A stretch of DNA of 64,000 nt, from assembly GCA_021401465.1 (NCBI GenBank), contig JADDMT010000020.1:330569-394568 (forward strand), given 5' to 3'. Each line of letters opens with the position of its first letter. Positions within the stretch are counted from its first letter, which is position 1. A model generated the notes under the pieces. That model saw nothing but the letters and a program-made list of their open reading frames with translations, had not been told where the DNA came from and searched no databases. The stretch is from Teratosphaeria epicoccoides (taxonomy: Eukaryota; Ascomycota; Dothideomycetes; Mycosphaerellales; Teratosphaeriaceae). The translations under genes and the position numbers were made by a program. Positions 36,151 through 47,200 of this stretch are shown in pieces.

Positions 36151-36288
36151 TGCTCAATCTGAGCAGCTTCAACATCATTGCTCTCACGCCAGCAAGCTCA
36201 TATATTCATTCACGGCTCGACCTGAGGGCCGTCAACATATCTGCCCTTACATCGGCTGTCGAAACCATACATATGCAGTGTCTGGGCT

Positions 36289-38058
36289 TCACCCTTCCCC
36301 TGGCACTTTCGTGGCCGCCCACCGCCCTGCCTGAGCCGCACTGTACTCTAGCAGGAGTAGGCGTAGCTCTCGTGCCTCAGCCACGGCCGCGGCCACGTTT
36401 GCTTTGGAGAAGACAAGCCAACTTTTCACCGCATTCCAGAATTCGACCTGGCGTAGCACTGCCAGGAGTTTTCGTTGCTCTGATTCAATGATCGGGATGA
36501 GTTCTGCGACCTTCTCGGCTTTGCCAGCATGGCCTCGTTGCAGCCAATACTGTTGCTGCTCTCTGTTGGATACCAACTGCTTTTCGAGGCTGTCGAGGTC
36601 GGACGTCTTGTATGAGTTGCACTCGGGCCCGGAGACGAAGTGCGTAAGCGAGTCGTAAAGCGCGGGTGGTGGTATACTAGCTACCAGTCTGTCAAACCTT
36701 TCGACCGCAGCGACATAAGTATGATGGGTGATAGTAGCTGTCTTTGGGGACTCGACGGGCTGGTTTGCCACGAGATTTGCGCTTCGTTCACCAGCAAGGA
36801 CCGAGAAGCCATGGTGTAAGGCCCGTCGTAGAAAGCTGGCTCCTACCTTGGGCTCATCAATCTGGCGAAGGTCGTCGCTGTCACTTATCCGAGCCACAGC
36901 AGCCATGAGGCAGAACAAGGCTGGATCCTGTGAAGTGTTTGGCTCAAGACGGTACTGGCAGTCGGAATGGAATTCCTGGTACTCGGCTGGGAGATTGGGG
37001 TGTTGGAGGTGCTCCATGAATGCCCCCATCGCTGCTCGTGCAGGCTCTAAGTACTGCTCTGAGTGTAAGGGGTCGTACACCGCAAAGATGCCATCCTCGA
37101 TATGCACATTCGCTATACAGCAATGTGAGGTCGAAGGAAACACGAGAGGCACTAGCAAAGCTTCCGGTAGATCGTCATGATCGCTCTCAAGTACGTAGTT
37201 GTCCTCCGCAAGTGGTGTCTTTCCCTCCGGGCGAACAAAGTCGTGAGGAATGATACGCCATGTGTTTGGCTGGGCGTTGAGCAATGATAACGCGGAGTAG
37301 AGACCACTGCCATCAAGTCTAGCGCTCTCCGTACTCAAGAGCTCAGCAATGTCTTGAGCGTGTTGGGCGGAAAGATCTGGCAGCAGCTGCGCACCCAGCG
37401 CCGAGGAACAAGCAGCTTGCTTTGGTCTTTTGGCATGACCGGCTGCTAGTGCGTCTGCCGGGCGCTTTTGGGCATTGGTTTGATGAGGTCTGCGGGTCAA
37501 GCCGCCAGGAGCCATTGTGGTGGTGATGTAGCGTGTGGGGCAAGGTGAGATGCCTGGCGAGTCTTGCCACAACATCCAAGAAGCCGCCTGAGAGACAGCG
37601 GTGATGTCGGACTGAGGTTCCGAGCGGCCGAGCCCAATGGATCGCTCGGTTGACTCAGTCAACAGTTGACTGCGGACGGTGGATCGTTGTCGGTGAGGCG
37701 TCACGGGTGCGACGGGCGCGACGGGCGTGTCGTGGAAGGAGTTCGCGTCTAGACCTTCAGAGATACTGCTCAGGAACTGATTTGCCTCTTCCTAAGTCGG
37801 CTCGTTGTCACTGATGCCTTCAGGGTGCGATGGCAGGTTCGGCTCGAGATCTTCTGCTGCGCTGTCGACACTCGCGTCACTGTCGCCTTCAGGGTCCGAC
37901 AGCAAGTTCGGCTCGAGATCTGGCGCGCTCGTGAGCTGCAGCAGAAGAGAGAGATGGAAGGCAGTGCCCCGTTCGTCGGTCCCTCCCGAGCAGTCGCCAT
38001 AGGCAGTCGAGCTTGAGCACCACCTTCCTGACGCACCTTCCTCACGCACCTCCCTCAC
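36289..38058 (-). pseudogene. Ulp1/C48-like protease-fold protein, split by one TAG
   Basis: A 1770-nt minus-strand frame interrupted once, by TAG at 37792-37794. Restoring CAG there would be a single RIP-type change. The 471-codon part after the stop (37704-36289) remains open, but its first codon is GTG. The N-terminal region has two copies of an acidic repeat around DLEPNL (69 bp apart). The middle has a C48-like pattern: a LYSALSLL helix, VPLVFPSTSHCC with a candidate catalytic His, YDPLHS with a candidate Asp, then SQDPALFCLMAA where the Cys is expected. The last 150 residues are a charged, coiled-coil-like helix. C48 enzymes cleave SUMO-type links. Whether this one is active, or pseudo, is unclear (see findings). 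Confidence 0.55.
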
Positions 38059-38067
38059 GCACCTTCC

Positions 38068-38391
38068 TCATCGTGAGCAGACGACGTCAGAATTGCATTG
38101 GCTTGCAGTGCCTTCCAGTCCATGAGCTTCGTCGCGTGCAGGGGTGGTAGAGCCATCAAGCCGGATTGTCTTGTCTTGCTTGATCAAGCCAGCAATCTCA
38201 TAGGTCTGCCCGCCGTATTGTAAGATCAGCTGCCAGTCCACCGAGCCGAAGGATTGTCTCACTGAATTGTTGCTGTGACTGCGTTCCACAGGTAGGCAGA
38301 TAGCACTCATTTTGGGCTCGGCGTTCGCGATACGCGCATCAAACAACGGCAACGACCTGCCCTCGTCGTTGCGACTTTTACATATCATCAT
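38068..38391 (-). CDS. 107-codon ORF, possible first exon of the C48-like gene
   Basis: ATG-started minus-strand ORF just upstream of, and colinear with, the C48-like gene, with ordinary codon use. The middle (VDWQLILQYGGQTYEIAGLI) reads as a beta-rich segment of a real protein. It ends at a TGA next to tandem GCACCTYCCTCAC repeats (about 38028-38067) that could disturb an exon border. It may be the N-terminal exon joined by a short intron, or a separate small gene. I cannot pick the splice sites with confidence. Confidence 0.35.
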   Translation of the reverse strand: MMICKSRNDEGRSLPLFDARIANAEPKMSAICLPVERSHSNNSVRQSFGSVDWQLILQYGGQTYEIAGLIKQDKTIRLDGSTTPARDEAHGLEGTASQCNSDVVCSR

Positions 38392-38950
38392 CGTCTACAG
38401 CTTTGCTCTCGACGTCGCGGATTGACGGGAGAGGCACGCAATGATGATGAGTTGACTTTCTCGCGTCGATGTTTCTTACTTTGAGCAGAGGAAAGAAGAG
38501 CCGAAAATGTACTACACCGAAGTGCAGTCTAAAGCGATGCTACCGCTTTTTCGCCAAAGCATGCGGCATGCTTTCTCCTTCAGTTGCTCAAGGCAGCGAA
38601 TGTGTAGAGCGAATGATCTTCGGATAGGGCGTCTTCGAACCGAACACGCAGGGCAGATCTAGAGCAAGCCGCCATTAATTGGCTCGCTACACATAGTAAC
38701 TTTCTTAATTTGAATCAGGCAGCTACTCTTGCGCTCTGACAGCAGATGAATCGATCAAAGTAGATCTCTGGGGTTAACAGCTTAACAGCTGTATCTAGGG
38801 CAGTAAATAAATAGGCTTGTTCTGTAACTATAGATTAGCTTTTAACCTACCCTCTAAAGCTAACACTCTATACGTTCATTACATGTAGCTCGTCGCTTCT
38901 AGTAGCTGGCGCTTAGGCTAGTTAGGGCCTATGACCATTTAACCCTAAAG
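38392..38950. other. Intergenic, composition falling into TA-rich
   Basis: Upstream region of the minus-strand genes. From about 38650 the sequence becomes TA-rich again. No promoter element can be named with confidence. Confidence 0.4.
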
Positions 38951-39112
38951 TAGTCATCTATAGCGAGTAAGTCATCTGTAGCAGAAAAGTCATCTAGGGT
39001 AGTAACAGTCATCTAGGGCAGTAATAGTCATCTAGGGTAGTAATAGTCATCTACAGCAGAAACAGTTATCTGTAGCAGAGAAACCATTATCCGCGGCAGA
39101 GACAGTTACCAT
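38951..39112. repeat. Minisatellite, about 8 imperfect units of about 21 bp
   Basis: Tandem units of the type AGTCATCTAGGGYAGTAAY, with variants such as AGTCATCTGTAGCAGAAA and AGTTATCTGTAGCAGAGA. Differences between units are mostly C/T and A/G. Confidence 0.75.
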
Positions 39113-39360
39113 GGCGCCTAGCTACTAACTGCTTATGTATAACTAGTAGAAGAAAACACAAGAGCAGCTAACCTACTCTTTCGCATGAAAAAGTTGTATC
39201 TTCCCTATATGTATGCCAAGACTACGTAGTACCATGACTTTTTTTGCATGATCTATCTACATGTTACTACATCTTAAACGTGAAGATAATACTCATATAA
39301 GAGAAGGAGAGAAGGAGATAAGAAAGTAGTAGCCTGTAATCAAATTTCCTCTTGCTAATT

Positions 39361-39726
39361 ATGTCGTTAGATCTAGACGCAGGAACGTAGGTTTTCACAG
39401 AGCGGGTACATGTACTTGACGACCTTTCTGCAGAGATTAATCATACAGTTACAAGAGTCAACATTGTTAGCGCAAGGCACTACTATTCTGCTTAGGGAAA
39501 CACAAAAATGCTAGCAGATAGCATTACTATTAACGATACAGACCTACTAGATTTGATCTCGTCTTGATTAGTTGAGAAGAAGGTTAAGAAGAAGGTTAAG
39601 ATCTACAGAGATGTCTAGCTTGAGGAGAGGGCATGGCTAGCTGACAACGAGGACGAGTGTGAATGCCAAATATGTCTGTATGTGTCTGATAGCTAGATTC
39701 GGTTAAGGGTGCAAGCCGCACGCACC
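39361..39726 (+). pseudogene. Decayed ORF starting at an ATG, unknown
   Basis: From the ATG at 39361 a plausible frame (MSLDLDAGT*VFTERVHVLD) runs about 120 codons with five in-frame stops, four TAG and one TGA. It contains a Lys-rich KKVKKKVK stretch (about 39580) and then CECQIC near 39659. I do not recognise it. It lies between the minisatellite and the 39964-40690 gene, in DNA partly altered by RIP. Confidence 0.3.
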
Positions 39727-39963
39727 TATCTACTTGATGGCTAACGTCCCCTAATAAAGCCACGTCGTCGCACGAACTCGTGCAAGACCACAGCACCATC
39801 ATGAATGTGCTAGTGAACTTCCATGCATCAATGCTTATCACGATCCAGAATCATTCCTAGCCCTGAGAGGCAGTGCACCATCCATTCATCACATCAGCGA
39901 GATGCTTCCTCCTCCTCTTCCGGCCTCCGACGCCCGGATGGCAGCTGCCGGCTCCTCCTAGTT

Positions 39964-40690
39964 CTAGATCCATGTATCCGTCTTGAGCGCAGACTCCCTT
40001 AATCGCTTGTTCCTCCCGGGAGCTTCCTCCCGCACGACCCTCTCCATCTCTTCCACGACCTCCCAACTCAACTCCAACAACGGCATCACAGTGCGTAGAT
40101 CTAGCGCTTTAGGTCCCCAAGCTCCAAACGCGAACCCCGCTTTTGTCTTCTCTTGCGCGACGCGCGCTTCCAGGAGCGCCTTGAACGTCTCGACGCTGTC
40201 TTGGTGCGCGGAGTACGTCTCCGTGACTCGCGACATGCCGGAACGTAAGAAGCGCATGGCATTCCGGAACCCGTCGATCTCGTGCAGGGCGTCTCGTGGC
40301 GTGCGGCTGCAGCCTGGCGGCATGCTGGCAGCCGGGGTTCTGCGTGCGATGCGCTGCACGATGGCGAGTGTGTCATGAACCAGATCTTGCAGCCGACGGC
40401 CCAGTCGTCCAGGTGGCCGGTGGACCGGCAACGGGAGTATCTGACAAGGCCCCAAACGTTGTGCAGGCAGACTCCTGTTAGTGCCTAGCAGCTTTGCCTA
40501 ATTACTCGCGTTGCTTAGGCAGACGATAGCGGCGTTGGCGTAGGGAGTGTGCGGCTGCACACGTTCTGGTAAGAGGCGAAGGGTGTGCGAGACGTACTGC
40601 CCTAGCGCAGGCACATTTCGTTGGGCGGCAGTCGGCCATTCGACGAGGAGCGAGCGGTGTCAGAGGGAGTCGTCTATGGTGTAGGACAGG
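39964..40690 (-). pseudogene. Helical protein gene with RIP-damaged 5' part
   Basis: The last 163 codons (40455-39964) are open and of ordinary composition. They read as amphipathic helices (DALHEIDGFRNAMRFLRSGM; ALLEARVAQEKTKAGFAFG; LELSWEVVEEMERVVREE), ending with a basic GRNKRLRESA. The same frame continues upstream as plausible protein (PALGQYVSHTLRLLPERVQP near 40595; NAAIVCLSNAS) up to about 40740, but with stops at about 40503 and 40660. Upstream of 40700 the DNA is TA-rich. The gene seems to straddle the border of the RIP zone and to have lost its 5' end. The family is not recognised; an N-terminal helical domain of a larger fungal protein is one possibility. Confidence 0.45.
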
Positions 40691-40744
40691 TCTCGTGAGT
40701 AGACAGTGTAGGAGATCGACAAGAATGAAGATAGCGGGTAAAAT

Positions 40745-43700
40745 TAAATCAATAGTACGGACCTAGATGACCGGGTCTGCAATTAGCGACAGCTATTAGG
40801 TAGTAGCGATAGCGTGCGAGACAGAGCGCGGAGGTATAAGAGCACGAGGTCTTTGTCTGTTTGCAGACAGACAGAGAAGGATTAGTCTGTGCTGACTTAG
40901 AGTAACACAGGTTCGGAAGAGTCTACCGCGGACTAAGAGTAGGTACAATCATACTAGACAGTCTGTCATCCTAAACGAACTTAGAGACGCCGCGGTCTAA
41001 GTAACTAGACATGTACGCTAGCTACTCTGGCAACAATTTGCAGACAATCATGAAATCTAGTACGGGAGTATCTGCCCTCGTCGCAGTCTAAAGCTATGAG
41101 GTTGTTTCTTCCTGAAGCTGTGTAGTAAATAGCCTATAGATGTTAGGACATAACACTAGATATCATTCCAGATAAATTGCAGTTAGTAGTTAACATTTAG
41201 GGTTAAAGGACTACATGTTAATAGTGTTATTAGTGTTGTCTAGTACTAAGCATCCTGGATCTTAATCTCTGCGAGGGAGTCTAAGGGGTCTACAAACGAA
41301 GAAGTAGCTTGCAAAGCGCAGGACAGCCTAAGCGCTCTACCTGCGTAATGCCTTACTACATGCTTCTGCATACCTAGGCGTCCTTTCATTGCTATTAGAA
41401 CTACCTAAACATCTTCTGTTACTATTATAATAGATGTACTAAGTCTTGGCATTATGTAAAGGGATGCAAATAATGTTGTCAAAAAGTTAAGGATCTTGCA
41501 TAAGTTAAGCTTAACTCTAGGGTATAACTTATGTTTAAAAGAAAACTAAGGAACAGGACTAGCGCAAATTACTAGGCTAATAGGACATCATGACTTTAGT
41601 AGCTACCTTGACAGAGTATTACCCTTAGCCTATAGGTAATACACTTGTTAGCTATTACATGTATTAAGCATAAAGACTTGTCTAACCTAGAGTATAGGCT
41701 AGAGTAAGGATAGAGGCTAAGACTCTCTACGTTAAGCAGAAGATTACCTGCTATCTAGTTATAAGTACTACTTTCATACCTAATTAGTTACTTACCCTAG
41801 TCTCTTTATACATGCTAGGCAGACTTCCTATTAAAAAGTAGTACTACTAATGCCATAAGTAGCATAGCCTGCAGAATAATCAAGCATGTGTCATATAGTA
41901 GGAGTAGTAGTAAAACAAACAGGGTAGGGTAGGGTGCTAAATCTCGTAGTAGGCATAACAGCTATTTTGCTAGGAACTAGAGATACCTCATTTTGTAACA
42001 GGCGTCAGGATAGGTGTTTCATTCCTATTTAGCGTTTCATGATTATAAGAGCAATTACTTGTAGCATAGCTAATAGTACTTGTAAGTACTACACTAGAAC
42101 TTTAAGGACTAGATTACTATCTATAAACTACAAGCTACATACTTAATACTAGAAGAGTCTCTTAATTATCCTGTACTTTTATCTAGACGCTTACATCTTA
42201 GGATAGCTTGCAATGTAGAGACAAGCTTTAGTAGTAATGTCCTACTTATAATAGGATTATCGTTACGCTAAATTATAGCATCTCCTAAGAAGCGAAGGTA
42301 TCTTTTGTCCTCTTATGTTAGCAGTCTATCACATAACCCTTCCTAGTAGCAGGTACATTCAAGATATCACATTTGAGTTAACGTTAACCTAGTAATATGC
42401 ATGGCCCTCTTAACAGTTTGCGATTATTTTACTAGGTATTATATAAAGCTTCTAAGCTAAATTTGCCCTCTACAGGCGAAAAGTGCAAATATTTAAAACA
42501 TACAAGTAGCGTACATGTAATCTGTCATCCTATGTATGCACTAAGACCTCCTTAAACGACTATTAATTAACTAACTATACATCTAAACTGTCTGCCTCTC
42601 TTACTTAGCTCTTTCCCTCCCTTATGCTTGATACTAAGCTACTTCTAGATGCTCCCTGTTAACTCCGCTTGACTTCTAATAGCCTCCTAAAAGTGTATGT
42701 AAGCATCTTGAATACTAGTAGTCTTCCTCTCCCTCTAGCGAGAAGGACTAATAACAGCATTCTATCTCCCTTTGTCTGCTCTTAACTTCTCTACCCTACC
42801 TTCCTTAATCTTCTTTACTTTGCACTAGGCTGCCTTAGGTGTTATAGACTAGACCTAGCGCGCGGTTCTAGGATAGGGAGTACTAGGTCTCTACATATAA
42901 GCACTAGTTTAATGCTTAGACGTAGGGCTTAGACGTAGGTCGTTTAAGTTAAGTCTTATAATCTGTTTAATGTAATATTCTGCTAGGCTAAATAGCAGCG
43001 ACATGCACGGACTTAGAGGCATGACTACCTGTAGGGACAGAATCTATTAGCTATTAGCTAAGCCTAATGAAGGTCCCTCTGCTTCAGGGAAAGTTGACGA
43101 CGTCAATAATAAGGACATAAATAGTAAAGCTAGCTTAGGTACTACTAACAGAGGCAGTAGTAGCAGACAAACTAGAAGACGACATTCTGGCTATTTAGGA
43201 TTGTCACGGATTGCAGAGTAGTAAGTAGTAGTAGCTACAAGTGATTCCTCTGCAAACTTGATCTTAGTAGCTACTAAGTAGTAATAGTAGCTAAATAGTA
43301 GTACTAACCCTAGCATGTGTAGGCAAGGTAAATGTGTTACATTAACATCTATGTCGACGTTCTGATTTGCTAGTGTAGTGTACTAATAGTTAGCAGGAGT
43401 CTGTGGCTATAACATTGTCGATAATAAAAGGATAGAGGAGGTATGCAAATACGTAGAAGTAACTAAAGAGCTTAATTAAACAGATTAACTTGTTAAAGTC
43501 TTGACTAAAGTGCGAATTACAGGCAGTATAATATGCTTTTAAAGAACGATAGGAAGGCTTAGAGCCTTGCCTTCTGATTACTAGCGGCATTCTACTAAGG
43601 CCTGCGACGCATCAAACATAGTTTGTCTACCTACCTCTAACTCTAGATTACTAAAGATGACTTCTAGACGATCTAAAAGTAAGTCCTAACTACTTTAGCC

Positions 43701-44138
43701 TAAGACATCCTAATTCCTCGATCTATTAACAGATGTACGCCTAAGGAGTAGGATGCGTTACATTGTAGTAGAGATAATGTCTTAGTATAACAGGACAGTC
43801 CCTAGAATCATCATTCCTAAATAGCGAATTTACGTGCGTAGCTTAGGACTATAGTAGCTCATGCTACGCGAGACCTCCTGCTACACTCCCTAGAGTCATT
43901 AGCAAGATGCCTTGTTGCTATGCTATTAGGGCTGATTACACTGTTAAGGACAAATGATTTGTGCTTAGCTTGTAGCCAAATGTACGATCGTGGCTTTTGC
44001 TATCTAAGACATGACTTGTTATCATAACGACTTAGCGTAACACAGCTATCCTCTACTTAGCTGTCGCGATTAGCTACTACTAGCCGCACTAATTGTCAAC
44101 TATTATCCCTTATCGACTATTACTTACTATTGTTACTA
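40745..44138. other. TA-rich decayed DNA
   Basis: Dense in TAG/TAA on both strands. Apart from the zinc-knuckle relic at 41427-41468 I recognise no gene, LTR or terminal repeat. It is probably old RIP-altered repeats. Confidence 0.4.
41427..41468 (+). pseudogene. Relic of a CCHC zinc knuckle
   Basis: Reads [Y]NRCTKSWHYVKGC, which is C-x2-C-x4-H-x4-C once the first TAT (Tyr) is taken as a RIP-changed TGT (Cys). CCHC knuckles of this spacing belong to Gag-like nucleic-acid-binding proteins of retroelements. The flanking frame is too broken to assign. Confidence 0.3.
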
Positions 44139-44642
44139 GACATTATAACAGCTAACTAACTACGTAGTTAATGCCTTTAGTAGTTAGTTAGTTAGTGTAA
44201 GCACTTAAAAGTAGTTAGTTAGCTAGTCGGAGCAGCTTCACTAAGTAGTTAGTTAGTTAGTTAATAGCCTTAAAAGGCGTGGTTAGTTAGTAGTTAGTTA
44301 ATATTTAATAGTATCTATAGTAATTCCTGAAAATTTTAGGTTTAGGAATAAAGTGTACGCCTGCATCACATAGTAGCGTAAGACTGTCGTGATTGCTCTA
44401 ATTAGAGCAGATACTAGCTGTTTGAAGCCTTAAGGGTTAGGGTTTAAGTACGCTCTCTTAGCATTAATAATCAGCTATTACAATACTAATAACATCTTAA
44501 AAGTTACTAACTACTACATAATCAGTTAGTGTACCTTGTAGTTAGTTAATTGATAAGAGTAGTAGTTAATTAGTTAGTTAGTAAGGCAGTTACAACGATT
44601 AATTAAGTAACCGCTAAGAAGTCGGTTAGCTGTTATAATGCC
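44139..44642. mobile_element. 504-bp non-autonomous TIR element (MITE-like)
   Basis: The 16-bp sequence CATTATAACAGCTAAC at 44141-44156 recurs as a perfect inverted copy at 44625-44640. The inverted repeat extends to GRCATTATAACAGCTAAC, and both ends are flanked by TA (44137-44138 and 44643-44644), as for Tc1/mariner-type insertions. The inside has no ORF but many AGTTAGTTAGTTA runs. A hAT origin is less likely because no 8-bp duplication is seen. Confidence 0.6.
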
Positions 44643-44644
44643 TA

Positions 44645-45400
44645 GTTGTTACTTATTTACAGACAAGTGTTACTATTAGGCAAAAAGTACAAGCTATGAC
44701 TAACACATTACTACAACTAGTTCTAACCTTCTAGTCGCTATATTAAACAAGCACTTGTACTCTACGACAACTTTCTTTTAACGCGTAGTTGTTGTACTTA
44801 TTGACAGCTTCTTTGCAGGCAATAAGGTAGATGTGAAGCTAGCTACTCTTGCGCTAGGATAGCTTCTTAGAACTTAGCACGTCTGATGGCGAGGCAGGTG
44901 CTTTCACATTAATAACGTCATTCTCTTCTATTGCCTCTAGCTTATCACTTACTCTTACCTTAGTGTAATGTCTCTCTATCTTCCCTTACCTAAGACTACA
45001 TCCCCGCGGTCTCTAGGGCAAGACTCTCCTCCTGTTAGGTAACACTCTACTATAGCTCCTTTAACGTATCGCGACTAATTAAGTCTTCTTTTATAGACTA
45101 GCATGAATTATACCTATACTAATGCTTTCTCTATCTGCAGGCTACTACTTAACTAGCTGCAGATACGTCTAATAGCAGACTAGGAGTCTTAATAGACTAC
45201 ATTACATTTGCTTCACAGGATCTCGAAGGATTTAATAGTAATCTAGGTACTTAAGGTCAAGCTTTACTATCTGCCATGAATGTATAATAACTGTTAACTT
45301 AATCATGCTAGGAGCCTAGCTTAGATAGTCAGACTTACTACTATGTTAGAATTAGTACGGTACATGATACGCCGCTAGTAGGGACAGTAGTCTTATTAGT
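44645..45400. other. TA-rich DNA without a recognised gene
   Basis: No supported gene. From about 45390 onwards AACTAACTAACTA runs begin, which belong to the flank of the hAT relic. Confidence 0.4.
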
Positions 45401-45659
45401 TAGTAAGTTAAGTTTATAAGCGCTTAGAGGTTAAGCTTAACTAATTTAACTAGCAGTTATTAACTAACTAACTACTTTAGCTAGTAGTTGTTAACTAACT
45501 AACTGACGAGTAGCATCTTAGCAGTGTTTAACTAACTAAGTAACTAATTAAAGGCGCTTAATATGTAGTATCTACTACTTATTATTACTATCTTCGTTGC
45601 TATTAGTAACCTTTGCTATAGCTGCACCTACTATAGCTGCTACCTTTCGCTCTAACAAC

Positions 45660-47200
45660 TTTAACTAGTTAAGTACTCTGAAGGTAGATTGACTGTTAAT
45701 AAGCATATGCCTTCTCTAGCTCTTAACATACTACTACGCTTTAATAACAACCGCCTTTAACTAATATCGCTTGTCTGTAATTATCTTCTTAGCTCTACTA
45801 AAGGCACGCTTATACTTAGAGCTCATGCTAGGCATCGAGAATAAGGCAAGCCTAGCTAGTATTAGATACTATACTACGCTAATCTCTTGCTACTAACGTA
45901 GTAGTTTGTCTTCATATGCTTTAGTATTAATATCTGCCTTCATGAATCGATTAAGCTCTGCCTTATAATCCTTCTCTTTCTGACAGCTTGCGGTAGTAGT
46001 AGTTGTCGTAGTATACAAGCGAAAGGTAGCTACGTAATCTTTGTTGTCAGATAAGTCAAAGTCGTCATGTAAAGGGCGTTACTTCTTAGGAGGTAGTTAA
46101 GTAGCTTTGTATTGTTAACTATAAGTAGTAAGTTAGCAAGATATTAAAGAGCGCACTTGCTATGCTCGCTAGCGTTAAGTAGCTCCTTCTGAAATGCAGA
46201 GAGCCCTTCGACAAATAGGAGCGCCTTTATAACGAGGTTAATAACGTGGCTAAAGCAGCGTAGACACTACTTGTTAACATTAATTAGAAAATTAAGTATA
46301 AGCTCTACTATATAGGTGTCATTATTATCTACGTTATCTATTACAAAGGCTCTAAGTTACTTGCTAATACCGTAGAATTTGATGATTTGCTTAAGCGTAG
46401 GCATGTAATTGTCCTTGCTAGTACTACTAACAAGTAGTACTATACTAAGTAGCGCTTGTATTATATTACTACGCTTGTTAATCTAGTAGCTACAGACACT
46501 AAGCAAGTAAAGGTCGTCTAGAGCAGACTAACTGTTAAAGGACAAATTAATCTTGCTTTATGCGCTTACTAAGCTTTACTTTACATTAACATGCTACTCC
46601 TTAGAGGTATCTATTATGGACGCTCTTATAGTGTTAGCGTAAGGTAGCATACGCTTAACATCTAGTCTACTGTATAGTAAAAGGTCTCTAAAGGCTAGAT
46701 TACTAACTTAGCTAAAGGTAAAGTCATACTATATGACAGTGTTAATTAGCTTTGTCTGAAAACGCTTAGCGGACAGTAGTATAGAGCTACGTGTATCGCT
46801 TGTAACAAACTAGTCTATCCTGCTAGCTAAATTTGGCTTCTCGATTAGACTAAAAGGACTAAGGCAATATAAGTTACTCTGTAAGTATGTAGTTACTAAG
46901 TCTGTAGCAGTATAATTAAGTAGTTGTTAAATAGCGCCTTTGTTATAGTAGAGCTTACAGAGCTAGTATCTACTACTATATTGTCTATCTAGCTACAGCT
47001 CTTAAACCTTAAGACTATCCTTGAAGATCTATGAGATACGAGCCTTACTAGTATCACATTTAGTATAAGGCCGCAGCTAGTACTTGCTAATATTTAATAC
47101 TAACGACTAGTTAACCTCAAAATCAGCGCGGTTACGAGCTAGTATTATGACGCGCTTGCTATTAGGGTCGCTAAAGAGCGCTATGCACAAGTCTTTAGTG
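45660..47200 (-). pseudogene. Decayed hAT-family transposase
   Basis: Read leftward. A core segment near 46390-46230 has VIDNVDNNDTY followed by CLRCFSHVINLVIKALLF, the hAT pattern D-N-x-N-N ... RC-x2-H-x-x-N-L. The C-terminal dimerisation segment near 45832-45690 has SMSSKYKRAFSRAKKIIT and DKRY*LKA, corresponding to the hAT (S/E)RxFS-x-A-x4-T-x2-R-x2-L signature. Stops are common. The N-terminal end and exact limits are unclear, and the terminal repeats were not found. AACTAACTAACTA runs flank it on both sides (45465-45535; 47690-47800). Confidence 0.65.

Noticed and set aside
36404..37253. Several plus-strand ORFs opposite the C48-like gene
   Set aside because: They are shadows of a GC-balanced coding frame on the minus strand; their translations have no domain-like pattern.
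39596..39841. Minus-strand 81-codon ORF
   Set aside because: No motif, low complexity, and it overlaps a better plus-strand decayed frame.
39983..40488. Plus-strand ORFs opposite the helical gene
   Set aside because: The minus-strand frame continues coherently beyond its ends as helical protein; the plus frames do not.
44160..44620. AGTTAGTTA runs as telomere-like repeats
   Set aside because: The unit is not TTAGGG-like, runs are short and inverted, and they sit inside a TIR element.
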